Notes under the pieces: model-generated
The model's database searches: none
What the model was told of the DNA's origin: nothing
Seen by the model: the letters and a program-made list of their open reading frames with translations, nothing else
Shown: positions 45,315-57,720 of the stretch, piece after piece
Layout of the letters: every line of letters starts with the position of its first letter
Position numbering within the stretch: the stretch's first letter is position 1
Translations under genes and position numbers: made by a program
Source: Marasmius tenuissimus
Taxonomy: Eukaryota; Basidiomycota; Agaricomycetes; Agaricales; Marasmiaceae
Reading direction: 5' to 3'
NCBI GenBank assembly: GCA_029532415.1
Contig: JAQOTA010000053.1
Span: forward strand, 6,572,001 to 6,636,000
DNA: 64,000 bases

Positions 45315-46336
45315 TAGCCACCAGGCTTTTTGCTATGTGAACCAATGTGTATTCAGCTATGGAGAGTCCAGTATTCGAAAAATCAACTGTAGTTGTGTTT
45401 AATCCAGTGTTGAGACTTACAGTGGATTGTAACAGCTCAAAGCCAACCGAGATTCAGTGTCGAATAAAGACATCTAGAGCCGGATGGTTACTCGAAGTGA
45501 GGTAGCGCTCGAGATATTATAATGAATAGCGTAATATTTTGCCATTTGCGATTGAACCTGAGCCTGCAATAATGCTTGAATAAATCCGTATGGTACATAC
45601 CTATGATTGCTACGCATCGAAGAGGGCAGCGAGTGAATGCAAAGGTTTTACGGATAGCGCCTCCTGAATGATTGTCAAATTCGGGACTCCGTCAGAGTGC
45701 CGAACACGCTGTGGACAAGTTCTGGAACTTAAATCACGGTGATAATATTGCAGCATATGAAACGCTCTTGGCTTCGGGTCCCGAGGACTCAATTCAAGAG
45801 ACGCTCTCACAGTAGACTCTACACTAGGGTTGCCCAATAGAATGAGGCTCAAGTACCCTCATAGCCAGAGAAAACGTGAGCTGACATAGTTCAGAACTCG
45901 GGACATTCTGCGGTGGTAAGGAACTAGTGAACTGATGGGAGGAGAGCATCTCTGATGCGAAAATGGAGTCAATTCTTCTCGAGAAGCCCCAGGATGAATG
46001 TGATTTTGAGTCTGGAACATGGTTACAGGATGTTGGCGCTGGAGAAGCAAGAAAGTCGGGGCTTTCACCCACACTGAAGAACAGTTCCGAATCACGGCGC
46101 TCCAGCCATTCATTTTGTCGAAGAGACGTATGATTGTGAAGCAACAAGCAGTTGTACCTACTGGGGGCGGTACATGGTTATGACTTGTTTGCTGATTAGT
46201 CTCGTACGATCTCGCTCTCGGATTTTGACACTACTCAATACGCCGTTTGGGGTCAGAGTATACCACGGGATACAAGAAGCAGAGAGGAGACAGTGGCGGG
46301 AGCTCTGACTGCGGGCGCACGATAGTGTACGCGCGA

Positions 46337-46680
46337 TCACAATGCGACTACTTTGTACAAATTTGCCTTCTTATTGTTCTCGCTCTTCTCAAACTTTGGG
46401 AGCTTAAATGACTTGTCCCAATATCCCCGTACGACACCTCCTTTGCATTCTTCGCCGGTGTAGACAAGAAAGACTATGTACGAGTCCGCATTCCATTCAA
46501 AAGACATGGTTTGTTCTGGGCAGAGGGATCTAGGGTGATACATTCCGAACGCTCGCTACCGGAAGAAGACGTGTGGTGGATGAGATTTTTGTAGTATGGC
46601 TCAGAGAACATGTGCATGTTCCATTAGAGGTTTGTCTTTGCGGGGGTGACAGCAACGAGTGTAAGAGGTTGAGTTTTATA
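46337..46680 (-). pseudogene. Decayed paralogue of the 21.5-kb secreted-protein gene
   Basis: Minus-strand sequence ends NNKKANLYKVVAL, matching the end of the 21,502-21,875 product, and shares FKLPKFE/FKRPKFE and VRGYW/IRGYR segments. The start position reads ATA instead of ATG, the acceptor CAG reads CGG, and an indel near 46,510 shifts the frame. It cannot make the same protein. Confidence 0.5.
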
Positions 46681-47120
46681 TTTGCGGGTGTAGTGAGTTT
46701 TTGTGAATAGTGTGGGCCACGGTGGGAATGTTTTACTTCGATGCGGAATGGGGGAGGGTGGAATGCGGACTGATGTATTTTGTATTTGACGAAATCATCA
46801 CTGGATTGGGTATAAGGGCTTCTATTATCTTTGTATGTTTTATCCGAGGAAAGAAGGTGGTGAAAAGGAATAGATCGGACAGAGGAAGGGAGAAAAGCAT
46901 CAAGATGAACCATCAGTAAGATTCGTTACTTTCGTGGAGCCGACGGGGTCCGTGCGGTCACATGAGGAGAGGGTCTCTGAGAGCTTATAAGTTCAATGTT
47001 CAATGTTCAACCATGGTGTTATGCATCCGACCTAAAACGCTACGGGTGCTAATCAGGGAATGTCGGTTTTAAAGCAAACACGCACTTCTTCTCTTAGTTC
47101 TTTTCATCTTCTACTTACAT

Positions 47121-47330
47121 CTAATCATTGATAGGCCTTGAGCTTTTACAAGCACCAAATGTCTGGAATAATCTCTCCCAGCAAACCAACACCGAGAACT
47201 TCATTGTGGAATCAGGAATTGACATAAGCTGCAAGCCCAAGGGTAAGCCATCACGAGGCATTGATATCGTGGGAAGTGCGGTTTGTGACCACTTGGGCTG
47301 AAAGGTTGTCGTCGTCGTCAAAAAGAACAG
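47121..47330 (-). pseudogene. Possible amidase-signature C-terminal fragment
   Basis: Minus-strand frame ALPTISMPRDGLPLGLQLM resembles the C-terminal signature of amidases and GatA-like enzymes (LPAIS-P, DGLP-GLQL). A few residues that normally separate the two halves are missing, and no Ser-Ser-Lys catalytic region is visible. Weak: it might be chance in an LRR-like or unrelated frame. Confidence 0.25.
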
Positions 47331-48374
47331 TGAGTGTAGAGGTATAGCCCCGGAGAATGGGATGCCTTGGTTTCCGACGGGAAATAAGGCACCCCCCCAG
47401 GGAGCACCTTCTGGAAGGACACCTGTAAGCGCTAGTGTTTTGAGCTTCGTCAATTGAGCATAATGAAGGGGAGTCACTGACTAAAGATCGCGCTATAGCC
47501 GGTGAGAGTCAGGTTGTATCTAACGTTGAATGTTAAATTTGTATGGCGGTCCCGATGGAAATGGGGAAATACCTTGAAGTCAGGCCGAGACCTACAGACC
47601 CCGAACATCGTCGTGCTATACGAGCTGGCTGTTTTCTATAAGTAACAAGTCGCTCAGAGGCAAACACGCACCTCCTCAAGGCCAGAGCCTTTGCATTTCG
47701 GCAGCCCCGAGTTCTTTCCGCCCTTTCCAAACGGGAAGGACGGCAATCTCGAGCACTGACGCAGTGAGTATCAAAGTATACTAGTCTTGAAGAACAGGGC
47801 GTAGTTGCGGTGAGCTCGCAACAGCCAAGCGGTTCCAAAGTCCTGGGTGAGATGATGGACGTTGTGGATCAAGATCCGGCGCTTCTAGTGATTCCGATAA
47901 AGTCCGATGCGGTTGGTTTCAGAGATATCGGAAAGGTTGATATGACGTATCTTTTATCTCTACCTTCAAGGTCAGATTCTCCTCTCGCACGACAGCACAG
48001 TACTTCAAGGTCCAGTTCACGAAGATCTATGACGACTAGCTGTCACCTATCTTCACTCGCCCGCGCTGCGATTACCTCGTAATGATTGATCATCACCATC
48101 GGGCCTTGGGATTGCCTTTCGAAAACGGCCAACGTCGGCCGACGTGGGGATTTGGGAAGGTTTCTGAATCTCTGCCAGTTCTTGTTGATCATTGCCCCTT
48201 GATAGACTAACATAGAATACAGCATCAACGACAGCTAGTAGACGAGAAGAAGAATCAGGAAGAGTACCAGCCATATACCAGCATGGTGCGTCTCCGTTTA
48301 CCCCCCTGCATCCACTCCACAATACAATCTGTACTATATCTTTACACGATTTATAACTATCATCGATGAATTGC

Positions 48375-48620
48375 TTTCGCCGACACGTTTTTCGTCGATT
48401 CTTTCTGCATTAGGGAAGCATTAAACAGGACCTTCGAGCCATTCTTGAAGCTGATGATGATTCTCATGTCACAACAGAAACGTGCATTCGGCTCCCTCTT
48501 TCGTTGCCTCGGTCATTGCTGATATCAAACTCATCACAGTTGTTCAGATTGGAACGAGAACCAAACGCGAGCAAGGCTGGGCGTAATATTTGGTGTCAAG
48601 AGGACGGATTTCTGAGGGGT
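48375..48620 (+). pseudogene. Fragment paralogous to 60.9-kb frame (family unknown)
   Basis: The frame FRRHVFRRFFLH, a TAG stop, then KQDLRAILEADDDSH and SQLFRLERE matches 60,960-61,130 at protein level. Upstream sequence from 47,810 may belong to it but is broken by stops. No named family recognised. Confidence 0.4.
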
Positions 48621-49849
48621 TGATTAAGCCTTAGCTATGGGGTGCACAGATAAGATAAGAACAAATGAATAATATTCAGTTGTTTCCGGCCACTTTGATC
48701 GGGGTATAGCCAATGTATACGGACAAAAAGCCTTTGGGTGAGTACTAGAACTTCATGTCACGTAAAGGGGATCATTCGTTGAGTTTACCAGTTGTGATTT
48801 CCAGTCCTGGCTGACCAAACCCAACCGAATTTTCGGGCTGGTTTAGCTGTCAAAATTTTAGTCTAGCTACGTTGATAGTGTCGACTTACGAGAAAGACTT
48901 GTCAAGCGGGGGTTGTTATTGTACTCTCAACGGATGGTGTAAGTAACAATGAGAGTAACATAGAGCGAGATGGATAGAAGGTCTGACTACCATAAGAATT
49001 GATGAGATCTCGCCTAATCAATTCGTAGGTTCTACAAATGAGATTGTTAGTCAGGATAAATACCCATAGCAGGTCAGCCCATATGAGAGTTAAATGATTC
49101 GAGAGACGGCCACATTGCACGCATCAGAGCGGCTCTGTATCGATGAACAGCAACAAGTTTTCTGAATCGAGACTGATTCATTCTCCATCGAAACTGAGTT
49201 TGATTCAATACACCGGGGCCCCTTGGTGCTATCATTCGGCCATGACTCACTTTGGGATGGATATGACGCTCGAACCAGCAAATTCAGTTGCCTTTACCAT
49301 GAACGGTGGACGAGCTACCATCATAACATCGCCGTCCGCTATTGCTGACGAGTCTTATTGTCGAGAGGTGGCTTAATAGCGAGATCTGAGGAGACTGTTG
49401 AGACTTCATATGCATAGTCCTTGGGACAAGTAGGCCAGGTTTGAGTATAGATATGTGTATTGTGTTTGATGGCTGTGAGCCATTTCCAAAGTTGTATACT
49501 ATCTCGTCGCCACGGCTGGGCCATATGTATTAATCTCACGTAGTGCCTCTGACTTTGGGACAGAATTGAGTCCACGGTGTGACGATTGAGCCCGAGAAAG
49601 TCTCAGATACCTCACTTTGTTAGCTTGGGGGGGGAGGGGGGGGGAGGTGTAATGTCAATATGAGATCACCGTCTAGCATTGTAGGGGGAACTTCTTCTTC
49701 TCTTCGATGCCCTCCGCCATGAAACGAGCAAGATGGACCTCCTAATATCAGAATAGATTTTCCAAAGGCACAAAGAGCAAGGATGATGAATGATTATCGG
49801 TCGTCTGGGCACCACTCGACGCGAAAACGAGGGCTACAAGTATACCTCA
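48621..49849. other. No gene supported
   Basis: A 77-residue ORF at 49,143 has no motif. A G-rich run lies at about 49,627-49,648. Confidence 0.35.
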
Positions 49850-50140
49850 CCTTTGCTCTACTGTTTTCATCTAAGTTTGATCCAATCTTTCATTTTACGG
49901 TCGCGTTACCAAATCTCTTTGCTAGAATCATCACGACTCGGGATACCTCGCGCAGGAACATCAATTTCAAAGTGATTTTTTAGGGGCACATTCGACATGA
50001 TAGCACCTTTGGGGAAATCCGTGTGGTTTACTATTTGTAGGATCTTCCTCTGTCGTTGCTCTTCAGGTTTGGGGCCTACTTATGGCATATGCCCAATTTC
50101 ATCTTACAATTTATGACAAAGCTGTAAGCCCGACTTCTTA
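49850..50140 (+). repeat. Dispersed repeat family R, copy 3
   Basis: Aligns to 10,135-10,390. It is uninterrupted at the place where Gypsy-1 begins in copy 1, and so serves as an approximate empty site. Confidence 0.6.
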
Positions 50141-50221
50141 TGTTGTCTTGCTCTTCACTGACATTGAGCTCAAGACTGATATCTCAGATCGAAATACGAA
50201 CCTTGCTTATGCTATTCTGAC

Positions 50222-50672
50222 TAGTGTTTTGCGAGCCTGGGCTTGGCCCAAAGCCCTGAGCTTGGCCCGGCTCAGGAGAGCCTGAGCCTGTTAAAACCTC
50301 AAGCCCGAGCTCTGAGCTCCTGGTGAGAGCCTGAGGCTCGAGCTTTGAGCCTGGGCCAAAGCCTCGGTCGCATGCTCACCCGGCTGCAAGAAACTCGAGA
50401 AGTAGTCGTGATGTGGTGGCAATGACCCATAGAACCATTGTGAGATGGCTGAGGAGCGGCTCCAGCTCTCAGGATGGGCTGAAGAGACCACTGAGGTGCT
50501 CCAGCAGAGTCTTGCTTGCTCCCAAGATGGGGCCTCCCCGACACCCACAAGGCTCAGCCCGGGCTCAGAGCTTGGGCCTCTGAAATTTCAAGCTCAGGCT
50601 CTGAGCTCTGCGAGGCTCTCCTCAGAGCTTGGCTTGAGCCTCCGAGCTCAGAGCCTAGCTCACAAAACACTA
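50222..50672. mobile_element. hAT-type MITE, 451 bp, perfect 8-bp target duplication
   Basis: Ends TAGTGTTTTG...CAAAACACTA continue as imperfect arms rich in GAGCCTGAGC/GCTCAGGCTC words. ATTCTGAC is duplicated exactly outside (50,214-50,221 and 50,673-50,680). TAGTG fits the hAT terminal consensus YARNG, and 8 bp fits hAT. No coding capacity. Confidence 0.85.
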
Positions 50673-50681
50673 ATTCTGACT

Positions 50682-51259
50682 ATAACACCAGACTCCTTCC
50701 CATTCGCCGAAAAACCAGCCACAGTTCAAGTTCGAGTGGTAGTGGTAGCTAGAATCAGGGTTTTTTTGTATTACGTATTTATGCTTACTATACTTTACTG
50801 GTTTTTCCTTAACTGTCCTACGGCGACTGGCATAAAATACAAGCGCCGTTTGGGCATTGCTTGGCGACCTCATTAGCGCCCTAAGCCCTATGTCAACGCA
50901 ACCACTGTTTTAGCCTGCACTGCACATTGTTTGAGAGCACCTTTGACCTTAAAGAGACTCTCAGAAGATTGATGTTGAGACATAAAATCATTGTGTTTGA
51001 CTCTATCACCATTTCATAGATTCTTGCGAAGGAATTCCTGCACTTGTTGCCAGTGGGAATTGCCGGCGCTAATGGATTGCCAAACAATGCCCAAACGGCA
51101 CTTGTATTTATGCCAGTCGCCGTGGGACAGTCTAAGAAAAACCAGTAAAGTATTGTAATCACAAACACGTAATACAAAAAAACACAACCATAACCCACAA
51201 CCTCGAATTCGACTTGTTTTTCAGACTGTCCAGAGGTGAATGGGAAGGAGTCTGCTATA
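50682..51259. repeat. Long inverted repeat (foldback), ~200-bp arms
   Basis: 50,682-50,880 and 51,064-51,259 are inverted copies with about 180 bases between. Matching landmarks include TTTTTTTGTATTACG, CTTTACTGGTTTTTC, GGCGACTGGCATAAA and GCCGTTTGGGCATTG. If transcribed it would form a long hairpin RNA. Confidence 0.8.
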
Positions 51260-51902
51260 ACACTATCTCTACGTTTTTCATCCCTTGAAGGGTGAGGGGG
51301 TCCTGGCCAGTCTGGACTCAATCGTTTAATCTACTCAACGCCCGTGCTCACCTAGTAGTACAACTCGGTCCTGCATTTCCCCCAAATGTCAGATCTGAAA
51401 TTCGTCCGGACGTGATGTTTTTGGCTGAACCAAATTCTGGGCTGACCGGGTGATTTTGGACGAGCCAGTGGGAGGCCTTGCCCAAGCGGGGCCAAGAGAA
51501 ATCGCTCAGGCGCCCTCCCTAAGTGCTGGCCTAAAACGAGTTTTTGGCTCCAGACACCGCGTCATATAGGCCCCTCCCCGCTCCTTCGCTCTCAGCCATA
51601 CTGCCACAGCACCAAGCATTCCCTCCTTCGGAGACTTGAGGACCTTAAACTCAGTCACGGGCTTGACTCTACACTCTAGCGATGGACCTGGCTTCCGCCT
51701 TCGGCGCTCATTTCGGTCGAACTAAGTTCAGGCCTCCCCAGTAATTTGACCTTAATTTTGGCCGAACCGGGACCTAGCAATTGGGTGAAATGCTGGGGAT
51801 CCTGACTGGCCTCGCCTCCCCCATGTTTGGACGTATGGCTACTGCTACAGTCTTAATCTGTTGCCATATGCGTCCTCATCTCGAGTCTTAGCGATCAAAG
51901 TA

Positions 51903-52536
51903 CTGACCTATTTAACTCAATTCATATGGGTTGTGACCAGTGATCATTCCATACGAATTTATGAATTCATATGACCATTATGTGACCTGTGACCAATTAG
52001 GATATTCAAATGAGCCCTCGAGCCTCCTCAAGCACCCTCTTTTCAGAAGTCAAATGTCTAATTAGCTTTTGGGTTGCTATAACACTGAGTTTCCCTGTCA
52101 TTCAACAAACAGACAGCGTTGGTTTGAGCTCGGGTGCTGAGGTTGAGAGCATCAGTGAAGAATGAACTCACGGCTGAGAAAGGGAAGAAACAAAACGAGG
52201 ACAAACCTAAAAGAATTCGGCGGCCAAACACGTTGTGCACTGGGGCGGATTGGTGGAGGCACACCAATGATCAGGTGAAGATCTTGAACTCAACAGCCGC
52301 AGTACAGAAAGCCAAATCTCCACAGAAGAAGTAACTTTTTTGGTGTACATAGGTAGAGTAGAGCTGCAAAGAACGGTAGCGATGAGCTGGCACCGATTAG
52401 TCAAAAAAACCATCATTCATGATTTTTGGTCACATACCGGCCCAATTCGTATGGACCTCCTGTGACCACACAAGAACTATTCGTAAATTTCGAGGCCTGT
52501 GATCTGTGACCAAACGAATTGAGAGAAATAGGTCAG
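51903..52536. mobile_element. TA-flanked inverted-repeat element, 634 bp
   Basis: Ends CTGACCTATTT...AAATAGGTCAG sit between TA dinucleotides; inner arms share CTCAATTC and GGTCACAG/GTGACC words. No convincing ORF. Probably non-autonomous Tc1/mariner-like. Confidence 0.65.
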
Positions 52537-53100
52537 TAACGATGGCTGGCAGGCATTTGTTTCGCCTTGCAATATTTCAAAGTCTACAAGTATGAGCTGA
52601 GTATGAGTCCTGAGTATGATAATGTTGGTTGCTATTTTGCGTTTCTGGACCACCCCGGAGACTACGGGGAGTAAATAGTCCACAAAATGAGAGAGCGGAC
52701 TTATTGATAGGGGGCGAAAGCCGTTCGTACCAATAAGTACGTACCTTCTCCGCTGCGTTCCTAATACTCTCCACTGTTCCCTGAATTCCGCACATCTTGG
52801 GCGGCAGGCGTGCTAGTCGTGGCCCGCGGGTTCGAATCTGCGTGTGTCGCGGGAAAATACCCCCATGGAAGATGGGCAGACGGGACCCGTGAATTGACTT
52901 TGGGCGGCAAGTTTCAAAGGGGCTCAGGCAAATGAGTTCTCCCGCTTACAAACTTTTGGCGATTCACCGACTTCCACGCTTTGATCAGGTTCCTCGACAG
53001 CATTTTGATCTTATTTTGATCATTTCAATGGAGTAGAGCTGACTTCGCAAGACAGAGGCCCACCTGATCTATGAAGAAATTGGAAGAACCCGGTGACAGG
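52537..53100. other. No gene supported
   Basis: A GGGTTCGAATC word at 52,828-52,838 resembles a tRNA B-box but has no tRNA fold around it. Confidence 0.4.
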
Positions 53101-56100
53101 CTTTGAGCGTTGGACACCCCACTGACTGCCGCGCGTTCCAGCTTACAGTGAAAGCGAGATGAGTCGATCGAGTATTGCTTTCACCGGGCTGAGAATCAAT
53201 GAGTTTAGGGATTCAATGAATGCGTAGTCTACCTTGTGGCTATAACTCAATGTCAATTTCGCTCCTATCCCTCCTGACATTAGAAAGACTGTACTAACAC
53301 CTTTATAGAAGTGAAAAGTGAAATCGAGGTCGCTCCCGCTGCCACCTTAGGCACTACTTCCGACAGCTGTCGAAGGCCCGCTGTTCTTTTATACGTGAGA
53401 AAGAGGCCTAAGAGGCCCTTGAACAACCAAACCAATCACTGCCGTCGCATCTCGTGTACGGACCATGGTCCCGATCCCCTACTACAATGGACGCCATCAT
53501 CGCTTTGGGCCCTCCGCAACAAACGGTTGAGGCGTTGATAACCTGAGGGAGATTTGAAAAATCCAACTTGGAGTGTTGATCAATGGAGCTTGTTGGCGAT
53601 GGTGATTTCTGGTACAAGAGGTAGTTGTGTGTCCATGTTTAGCGTAGTTTTAGGCTCGTATCCCGTAAGCAGACACATCATCCGAATGACGACGACGACA
53701 ACGATATCCAGGCATAGTAAGAATAGTTACGGGTAACCCCCCTCATGTCAGCACTTGAGACTTGATTCTGGCAACTTCGAGTCGAAGCAAGTCAACGCAA
53801 GCTCTGGCTACATTGCCACAGGCCTTCTCGAGCGCGGAGTGGGCGCCGGCCATTTATTTATGCCTCACCGCCGCATTTCCGACTGTAACAACTCACCTAT
53901 AGCACTTTTGCTGGCGCTCCCCGCTCGAGTGGTTATTATGATGCTTTCAGACAATCGTATATAGATACAGGGTGTACCTAAACATGCCCAGAGAGTCTCT
54001 ACACTTTTGTTCTTATTAATTTCGACGATGGAAGCCTCGAAAAAATTGGGAAGATTCCCCCGGACCACCGAAACAGACCGATCCCCTGATTTCTGAGATG
54101 ACACTGATGTGGGACATCCCTGGGAAGTGATTTGGGCTTGTATCCAAATTCCTACCCAGCCGTCTTGACGCGTCGCAAAATCATCCGCAAGACGCGGTAG
54201 AACATAAAGTTGAGAGGATGGTATGTTCGGCAAGGATTGAAGGCAACGAAGTTGGTGCGGATACGCGATGCACAAGTCATGCAATCAAAAACTTTATCAA
54301 CACTTGGGTGGTCTTGAGCGGGGGAATGGAGTAAAGGGTAATTTCATGATATGTGAGCTATAGGGCATAGATTCGAGCAAGACCGACTGCTTTCTGCTGG
54401 GGAGTAAGCATCTGGAACGTCGACGGTGATGGTGAGCAGCAACAGGGATGCGACAGCATCATAGGCCTTCTGTACCTGTCACAAGTGGTGCCTAAGGTGA
54501 CTCAATGTCAACTTCGTTCCTATCCCTCCTGAAATCAAAGAAACTCTACTAGTACCTGTATAGTAAAGAGTGAGAACGAGGTCGCGGCATTTCTGGTTGT
54601 GGACGAGCCACAAGTCGCTTCCCCCTTTTTCTTGTAATTTGATGCCAGCTCCCGGCATATCTTGGCAATCACTCCTATTATACGCTGGCCATGGGCTTTC
54701 CGTCTTGCTCGATACTCATTGGATGTTTTACTGCGGTCTCAGATTGATATCAGTACTGTACTTACCATTGCGAGATATTCGTCAGGCCTGTGACTAAAAT
54801 ATGCACTTTTTAAGGCCGGTTCGAACTTCGGTGTGACTGGCCGGGAAAACTGTGCAAGAATTCATCGTTCCAAGAGCAACTCTGGTCAAATTTGGGACCA
54901 AACTTCCAGAAATTTTCAACAGTCAGACCTGGGCTGCTCCAAGTAGTTTATGGAAGCAAGGGGGTGGCAGGAGTGCAACTTCCGGTCCGGGGTAGGGGGA
55001 GCTCGGGGGCTACCGAGACCAACCCACAATATTGGGTTTTGAGGGGTTCCTGGGGTTTCTCTGAGGTCTCATGAAGGTTAATTTGGTGTATTGAACCCCC
55101 AGTAGACGAAGCCAACATACCTCGTGTATGTTGTGGCCAGAAACCAACCACCAATGACCAGTATTTCTGGGGAAAATAGGATTTATAATTATTCAGCACG
55201 TGTTTCGCGCGCAAATTACCATATATTATTATATAGGAGGGGGGGAAGGGGGATCGCCCGACCTGGGCTTGAAAAAAAAATAGACCTCGTACGCTTAATA
55301 AGAAATTGATACCCCTTGTATGGAAGGTTCGTTCTCCCGCCGGGAGAGTTCTCAGTTGACCGAGAATTGTGAGCACTAAGCCGGTGAGAAGAGCTTACAA
55401 CCTGGAACAACGCGAAAATACTCGGAATAAATAACGCTGAAGCGCACCCCTTGGCGAAAGCGTGATCTGACTTCGAAGTGGGAGCACGCGAGTACAAGTG
55501 GACCACAAGAAGTGGTGAGTCTGAACAACAATGGGCTATCTTCACTATTACATTGTTCCGAATAGTTCATGTACCTTAATTATTGGGCCACTAAAAGTAT
55601 GATATTCTTCCATTGAGAGGGGTGGAATTGACTCAAGCATATTCGGGCCCCGGGGAGTCGAAGCCTTGGCTCCCAGCGTCCCGGGCATGTTTAGAGGGCG
55701 GCCTCTGCCTTGAGTTGCTCATGGTGGGCCATCGCGGCATTCAGATCTCATCATCCCTGATTGTGGGAGCTACCTTGATCGTACTTCCCTCTTGACATGA
55801 CATAGTTGTGGTCAAGGTAAAGCTGATTTTTGAAGACACATCTTGGAACTACTGGAATTTTACTATAGCATTCGAGGAATCTACAACTTTTTTTTTTCAA
55901 TAGTCCCGCTGAAATGACGGTCATTCACAATTCAGTCGGAGATATTCATGCTGGTATACCCTTTTTGACTTATCAGAGTGCCTTTCGAGCAGAAGTCATG
56001 GAGGGTTAGATCAACTTCGCCTCCATCGACTCAATCACAATCCTTCTGTACATATTGTGCTAGCCCAACTTGGGTGGTGCCGGATCATGGGGTTGACCAG

Positions 56101-56226
56101 GACAAGTATGGTGGGACCCAACAGGGGAATATGATGTGCCAAAGTTCCAACAGCACCCGAATATCCGCACAATCCAATATTGTGGTCATGCTGATGGAGA
56201 CCCCCCAACGCCACAGTCTGAAAACA

Positions 56227-56234
56227 CATAAATA
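56227..56234 (+). promoter_or_regulatory. TATA-like box, copy C
   Basis: CATAAATA followed by CTGG, at the conserved distance before the candidate 5'-UTR intron (56,284-56,368). Confidence 0.5.
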
Positions 56235-56387
56235 CTGGCCCTTAAGCAAATTATTCATCCAGCTCCTCTTCCCCTTGAATCAGGTTAGCATTAAGACCTT
56301 TTCTCCAAGGCTCTTCAGAATTATTCCTTGCCAAACTTCTCATAAATTCTCCCTTCATTGTCTTTCAGAAGCTATCCAACCGTATCA

Positions 56388-56779
56388 ATGCAATTCAAAC
56401 TTGCCTTTATCGCAATTGCTCTTCTGGCTTCCGCCTCTCCAGCCATGTCCGCCACTTTCAGAGGGTACTCAGGCGCTGGTTGCACCGGCTCTGTCATTGG
56501 CACCAGCACCGGGTCCTCGTCCGGACAGTGTATCGCGCTCGCCGGTGGTCGCTCTGCGAAGTCATTCGGATATGACAACGTCCCAAACAACGCGTACTTC
56601 TATAAATCTGGCGGTCCCAACGATAATTGCAGAGGTAGCTCGAGCACGACCCGCAGAGGGTCTGGATGTGCAACTGCGCCTAGCGGGTGAGAATTTTGAT
56701 TCGGGTTTTGATTCTTCTAATACGATGAACTAATGATAACCACCGCAGCTTTAACTGGCAGAGCATCAGGTTGGATTAA
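56388..56779 (+). CDS. Small secreted cysteine-containing protein, copy C (2 exons)
   Basis: Exon 1 is 56388-56686, exon 2 is 56749-56779 and the intron is 62 bases, GTGAGA...CCGCAG. The product is 109 residues, close to copy A over its whole length: signal peptide to about residue 21, four Cys, shared GGPNDNCRGSSSTTRRGSG, and an FNWQSIRLD end. Copies A and C are the nearest pair although B lies between them. Open and spliceable, so probably functional; no family recognised. Confidence 0.7.
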
Positions 56780-57720
56780 GTGCACAATGCCAGTCCCTAG
56801 TAGCCTCAAGGTTTTTGCTTTGCAAATCAATGTGTAATCAGTTGTAAGAATCTAGTATTCGGGAATCAAACGTAGTTGTAAAGAGTCCAGTATTTGAAAA
56901 TCAAATGTAGTTGTGTTTGGTTCAGTGTCAAGACTTGCAGTGGATCGTAAAAGCGTGAAGCCAACCGAAATTCGGTGTCAAACAAAGATATCCGGACCCC
57001 AATGGTGACTTGAAGTGCGGTAGAACACTGGTAGTCCCGACTATGGCACAGCCCAACCGTTCAAAGTGAAACGACCACTTTCACGGGTCAGGGGAGCAAG
57101 GGGATAAGTTACCATCGTGAGGGGTAAAGTGAAAACACAAGAAACAAACATTCACAACTGCGGTAGAAGTGACATAGCCAATGGGGATGAATGATCTAAC
57201 AGTATCGATGGGTCTATGCGCAGCGAAGCGACAATGATGGGATAACCCTCCTCCAACATCGCTGTTGTATGTTGACCTCAACCGACACATCGTTCGGGGT
57301 TGATGCAAAAAGGGGGGGACAAGCAGCTGAAAATGGCTCAAACCCTGACCGCCACACGCTTCGTGCCCCAAGGACATCGAGTGAATAGTAGTAGTTGCAT
57401 AGAGTGAGATGATAGCCATGTAGAATCGGTCGCGGCGATGGTCTCTCTCGTTCAACGAAGAGAGAGAGGCAAGAGACACAACAGTGAGCCGAAGTTGAGT
57501 ACGATCATACCCAGAGGAGACGCGAGCTGACGAATGGGCGACAACGTTTCATGAAAGGAAGGAGCGAGTGGGTTGATGGGAGGAGAGGATATTCAAAGTG
57601 GGATCGAGGTTGAGTCATTTCCAGAAGCCCCGAAGGAAATCTCTATTTCAAGATCTCTGACTCTAGACCAGCGGAACATTAGCGCTACATTAGCATCAGA
57701 GGAGAAACGAGAGAAAGTTA

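Larger units (their letters stand above)
43490..46080. repeat. Paralogous block B
   Basis: Aligns with block A from about 416 and block C from about 54,500, through the promoter, secreted-protein gene and 3' tail. Patches continue to about 46,080 and match 57,500-57,720 (GATGGGAGGAGAG, AGAAGCCCC). Between landmarks the sequence has many small indels, so the duplication is old. Confidence 0.75.
53100..57720. repeat. Paralogous block C
   Basis: 53,130-53,320 matches block B' and the A/B start. 54,480-57,010 follows block A/B in order; 57,480-57,720 matches the B tail. 53,330-54,480 is extra sequence without a recognised gene. 57,081-57,479 has a 132-residue minus ORF with no motif. Confidence 0.7.

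Noticed and set aside
50226..50876. ORFs in three frames through 50.3-50.9 kb
   Set aside because: They lie within the hAT MITE and the hairpin arm and reflect repeated GAGCCTG words.
52800..52860. tRNA-like B-box GGGTTCGAATC
   Set aside because: The stem that should close the T-loop does not pair, and no A-box, anticodon arm or acceptor stem could be drawn.
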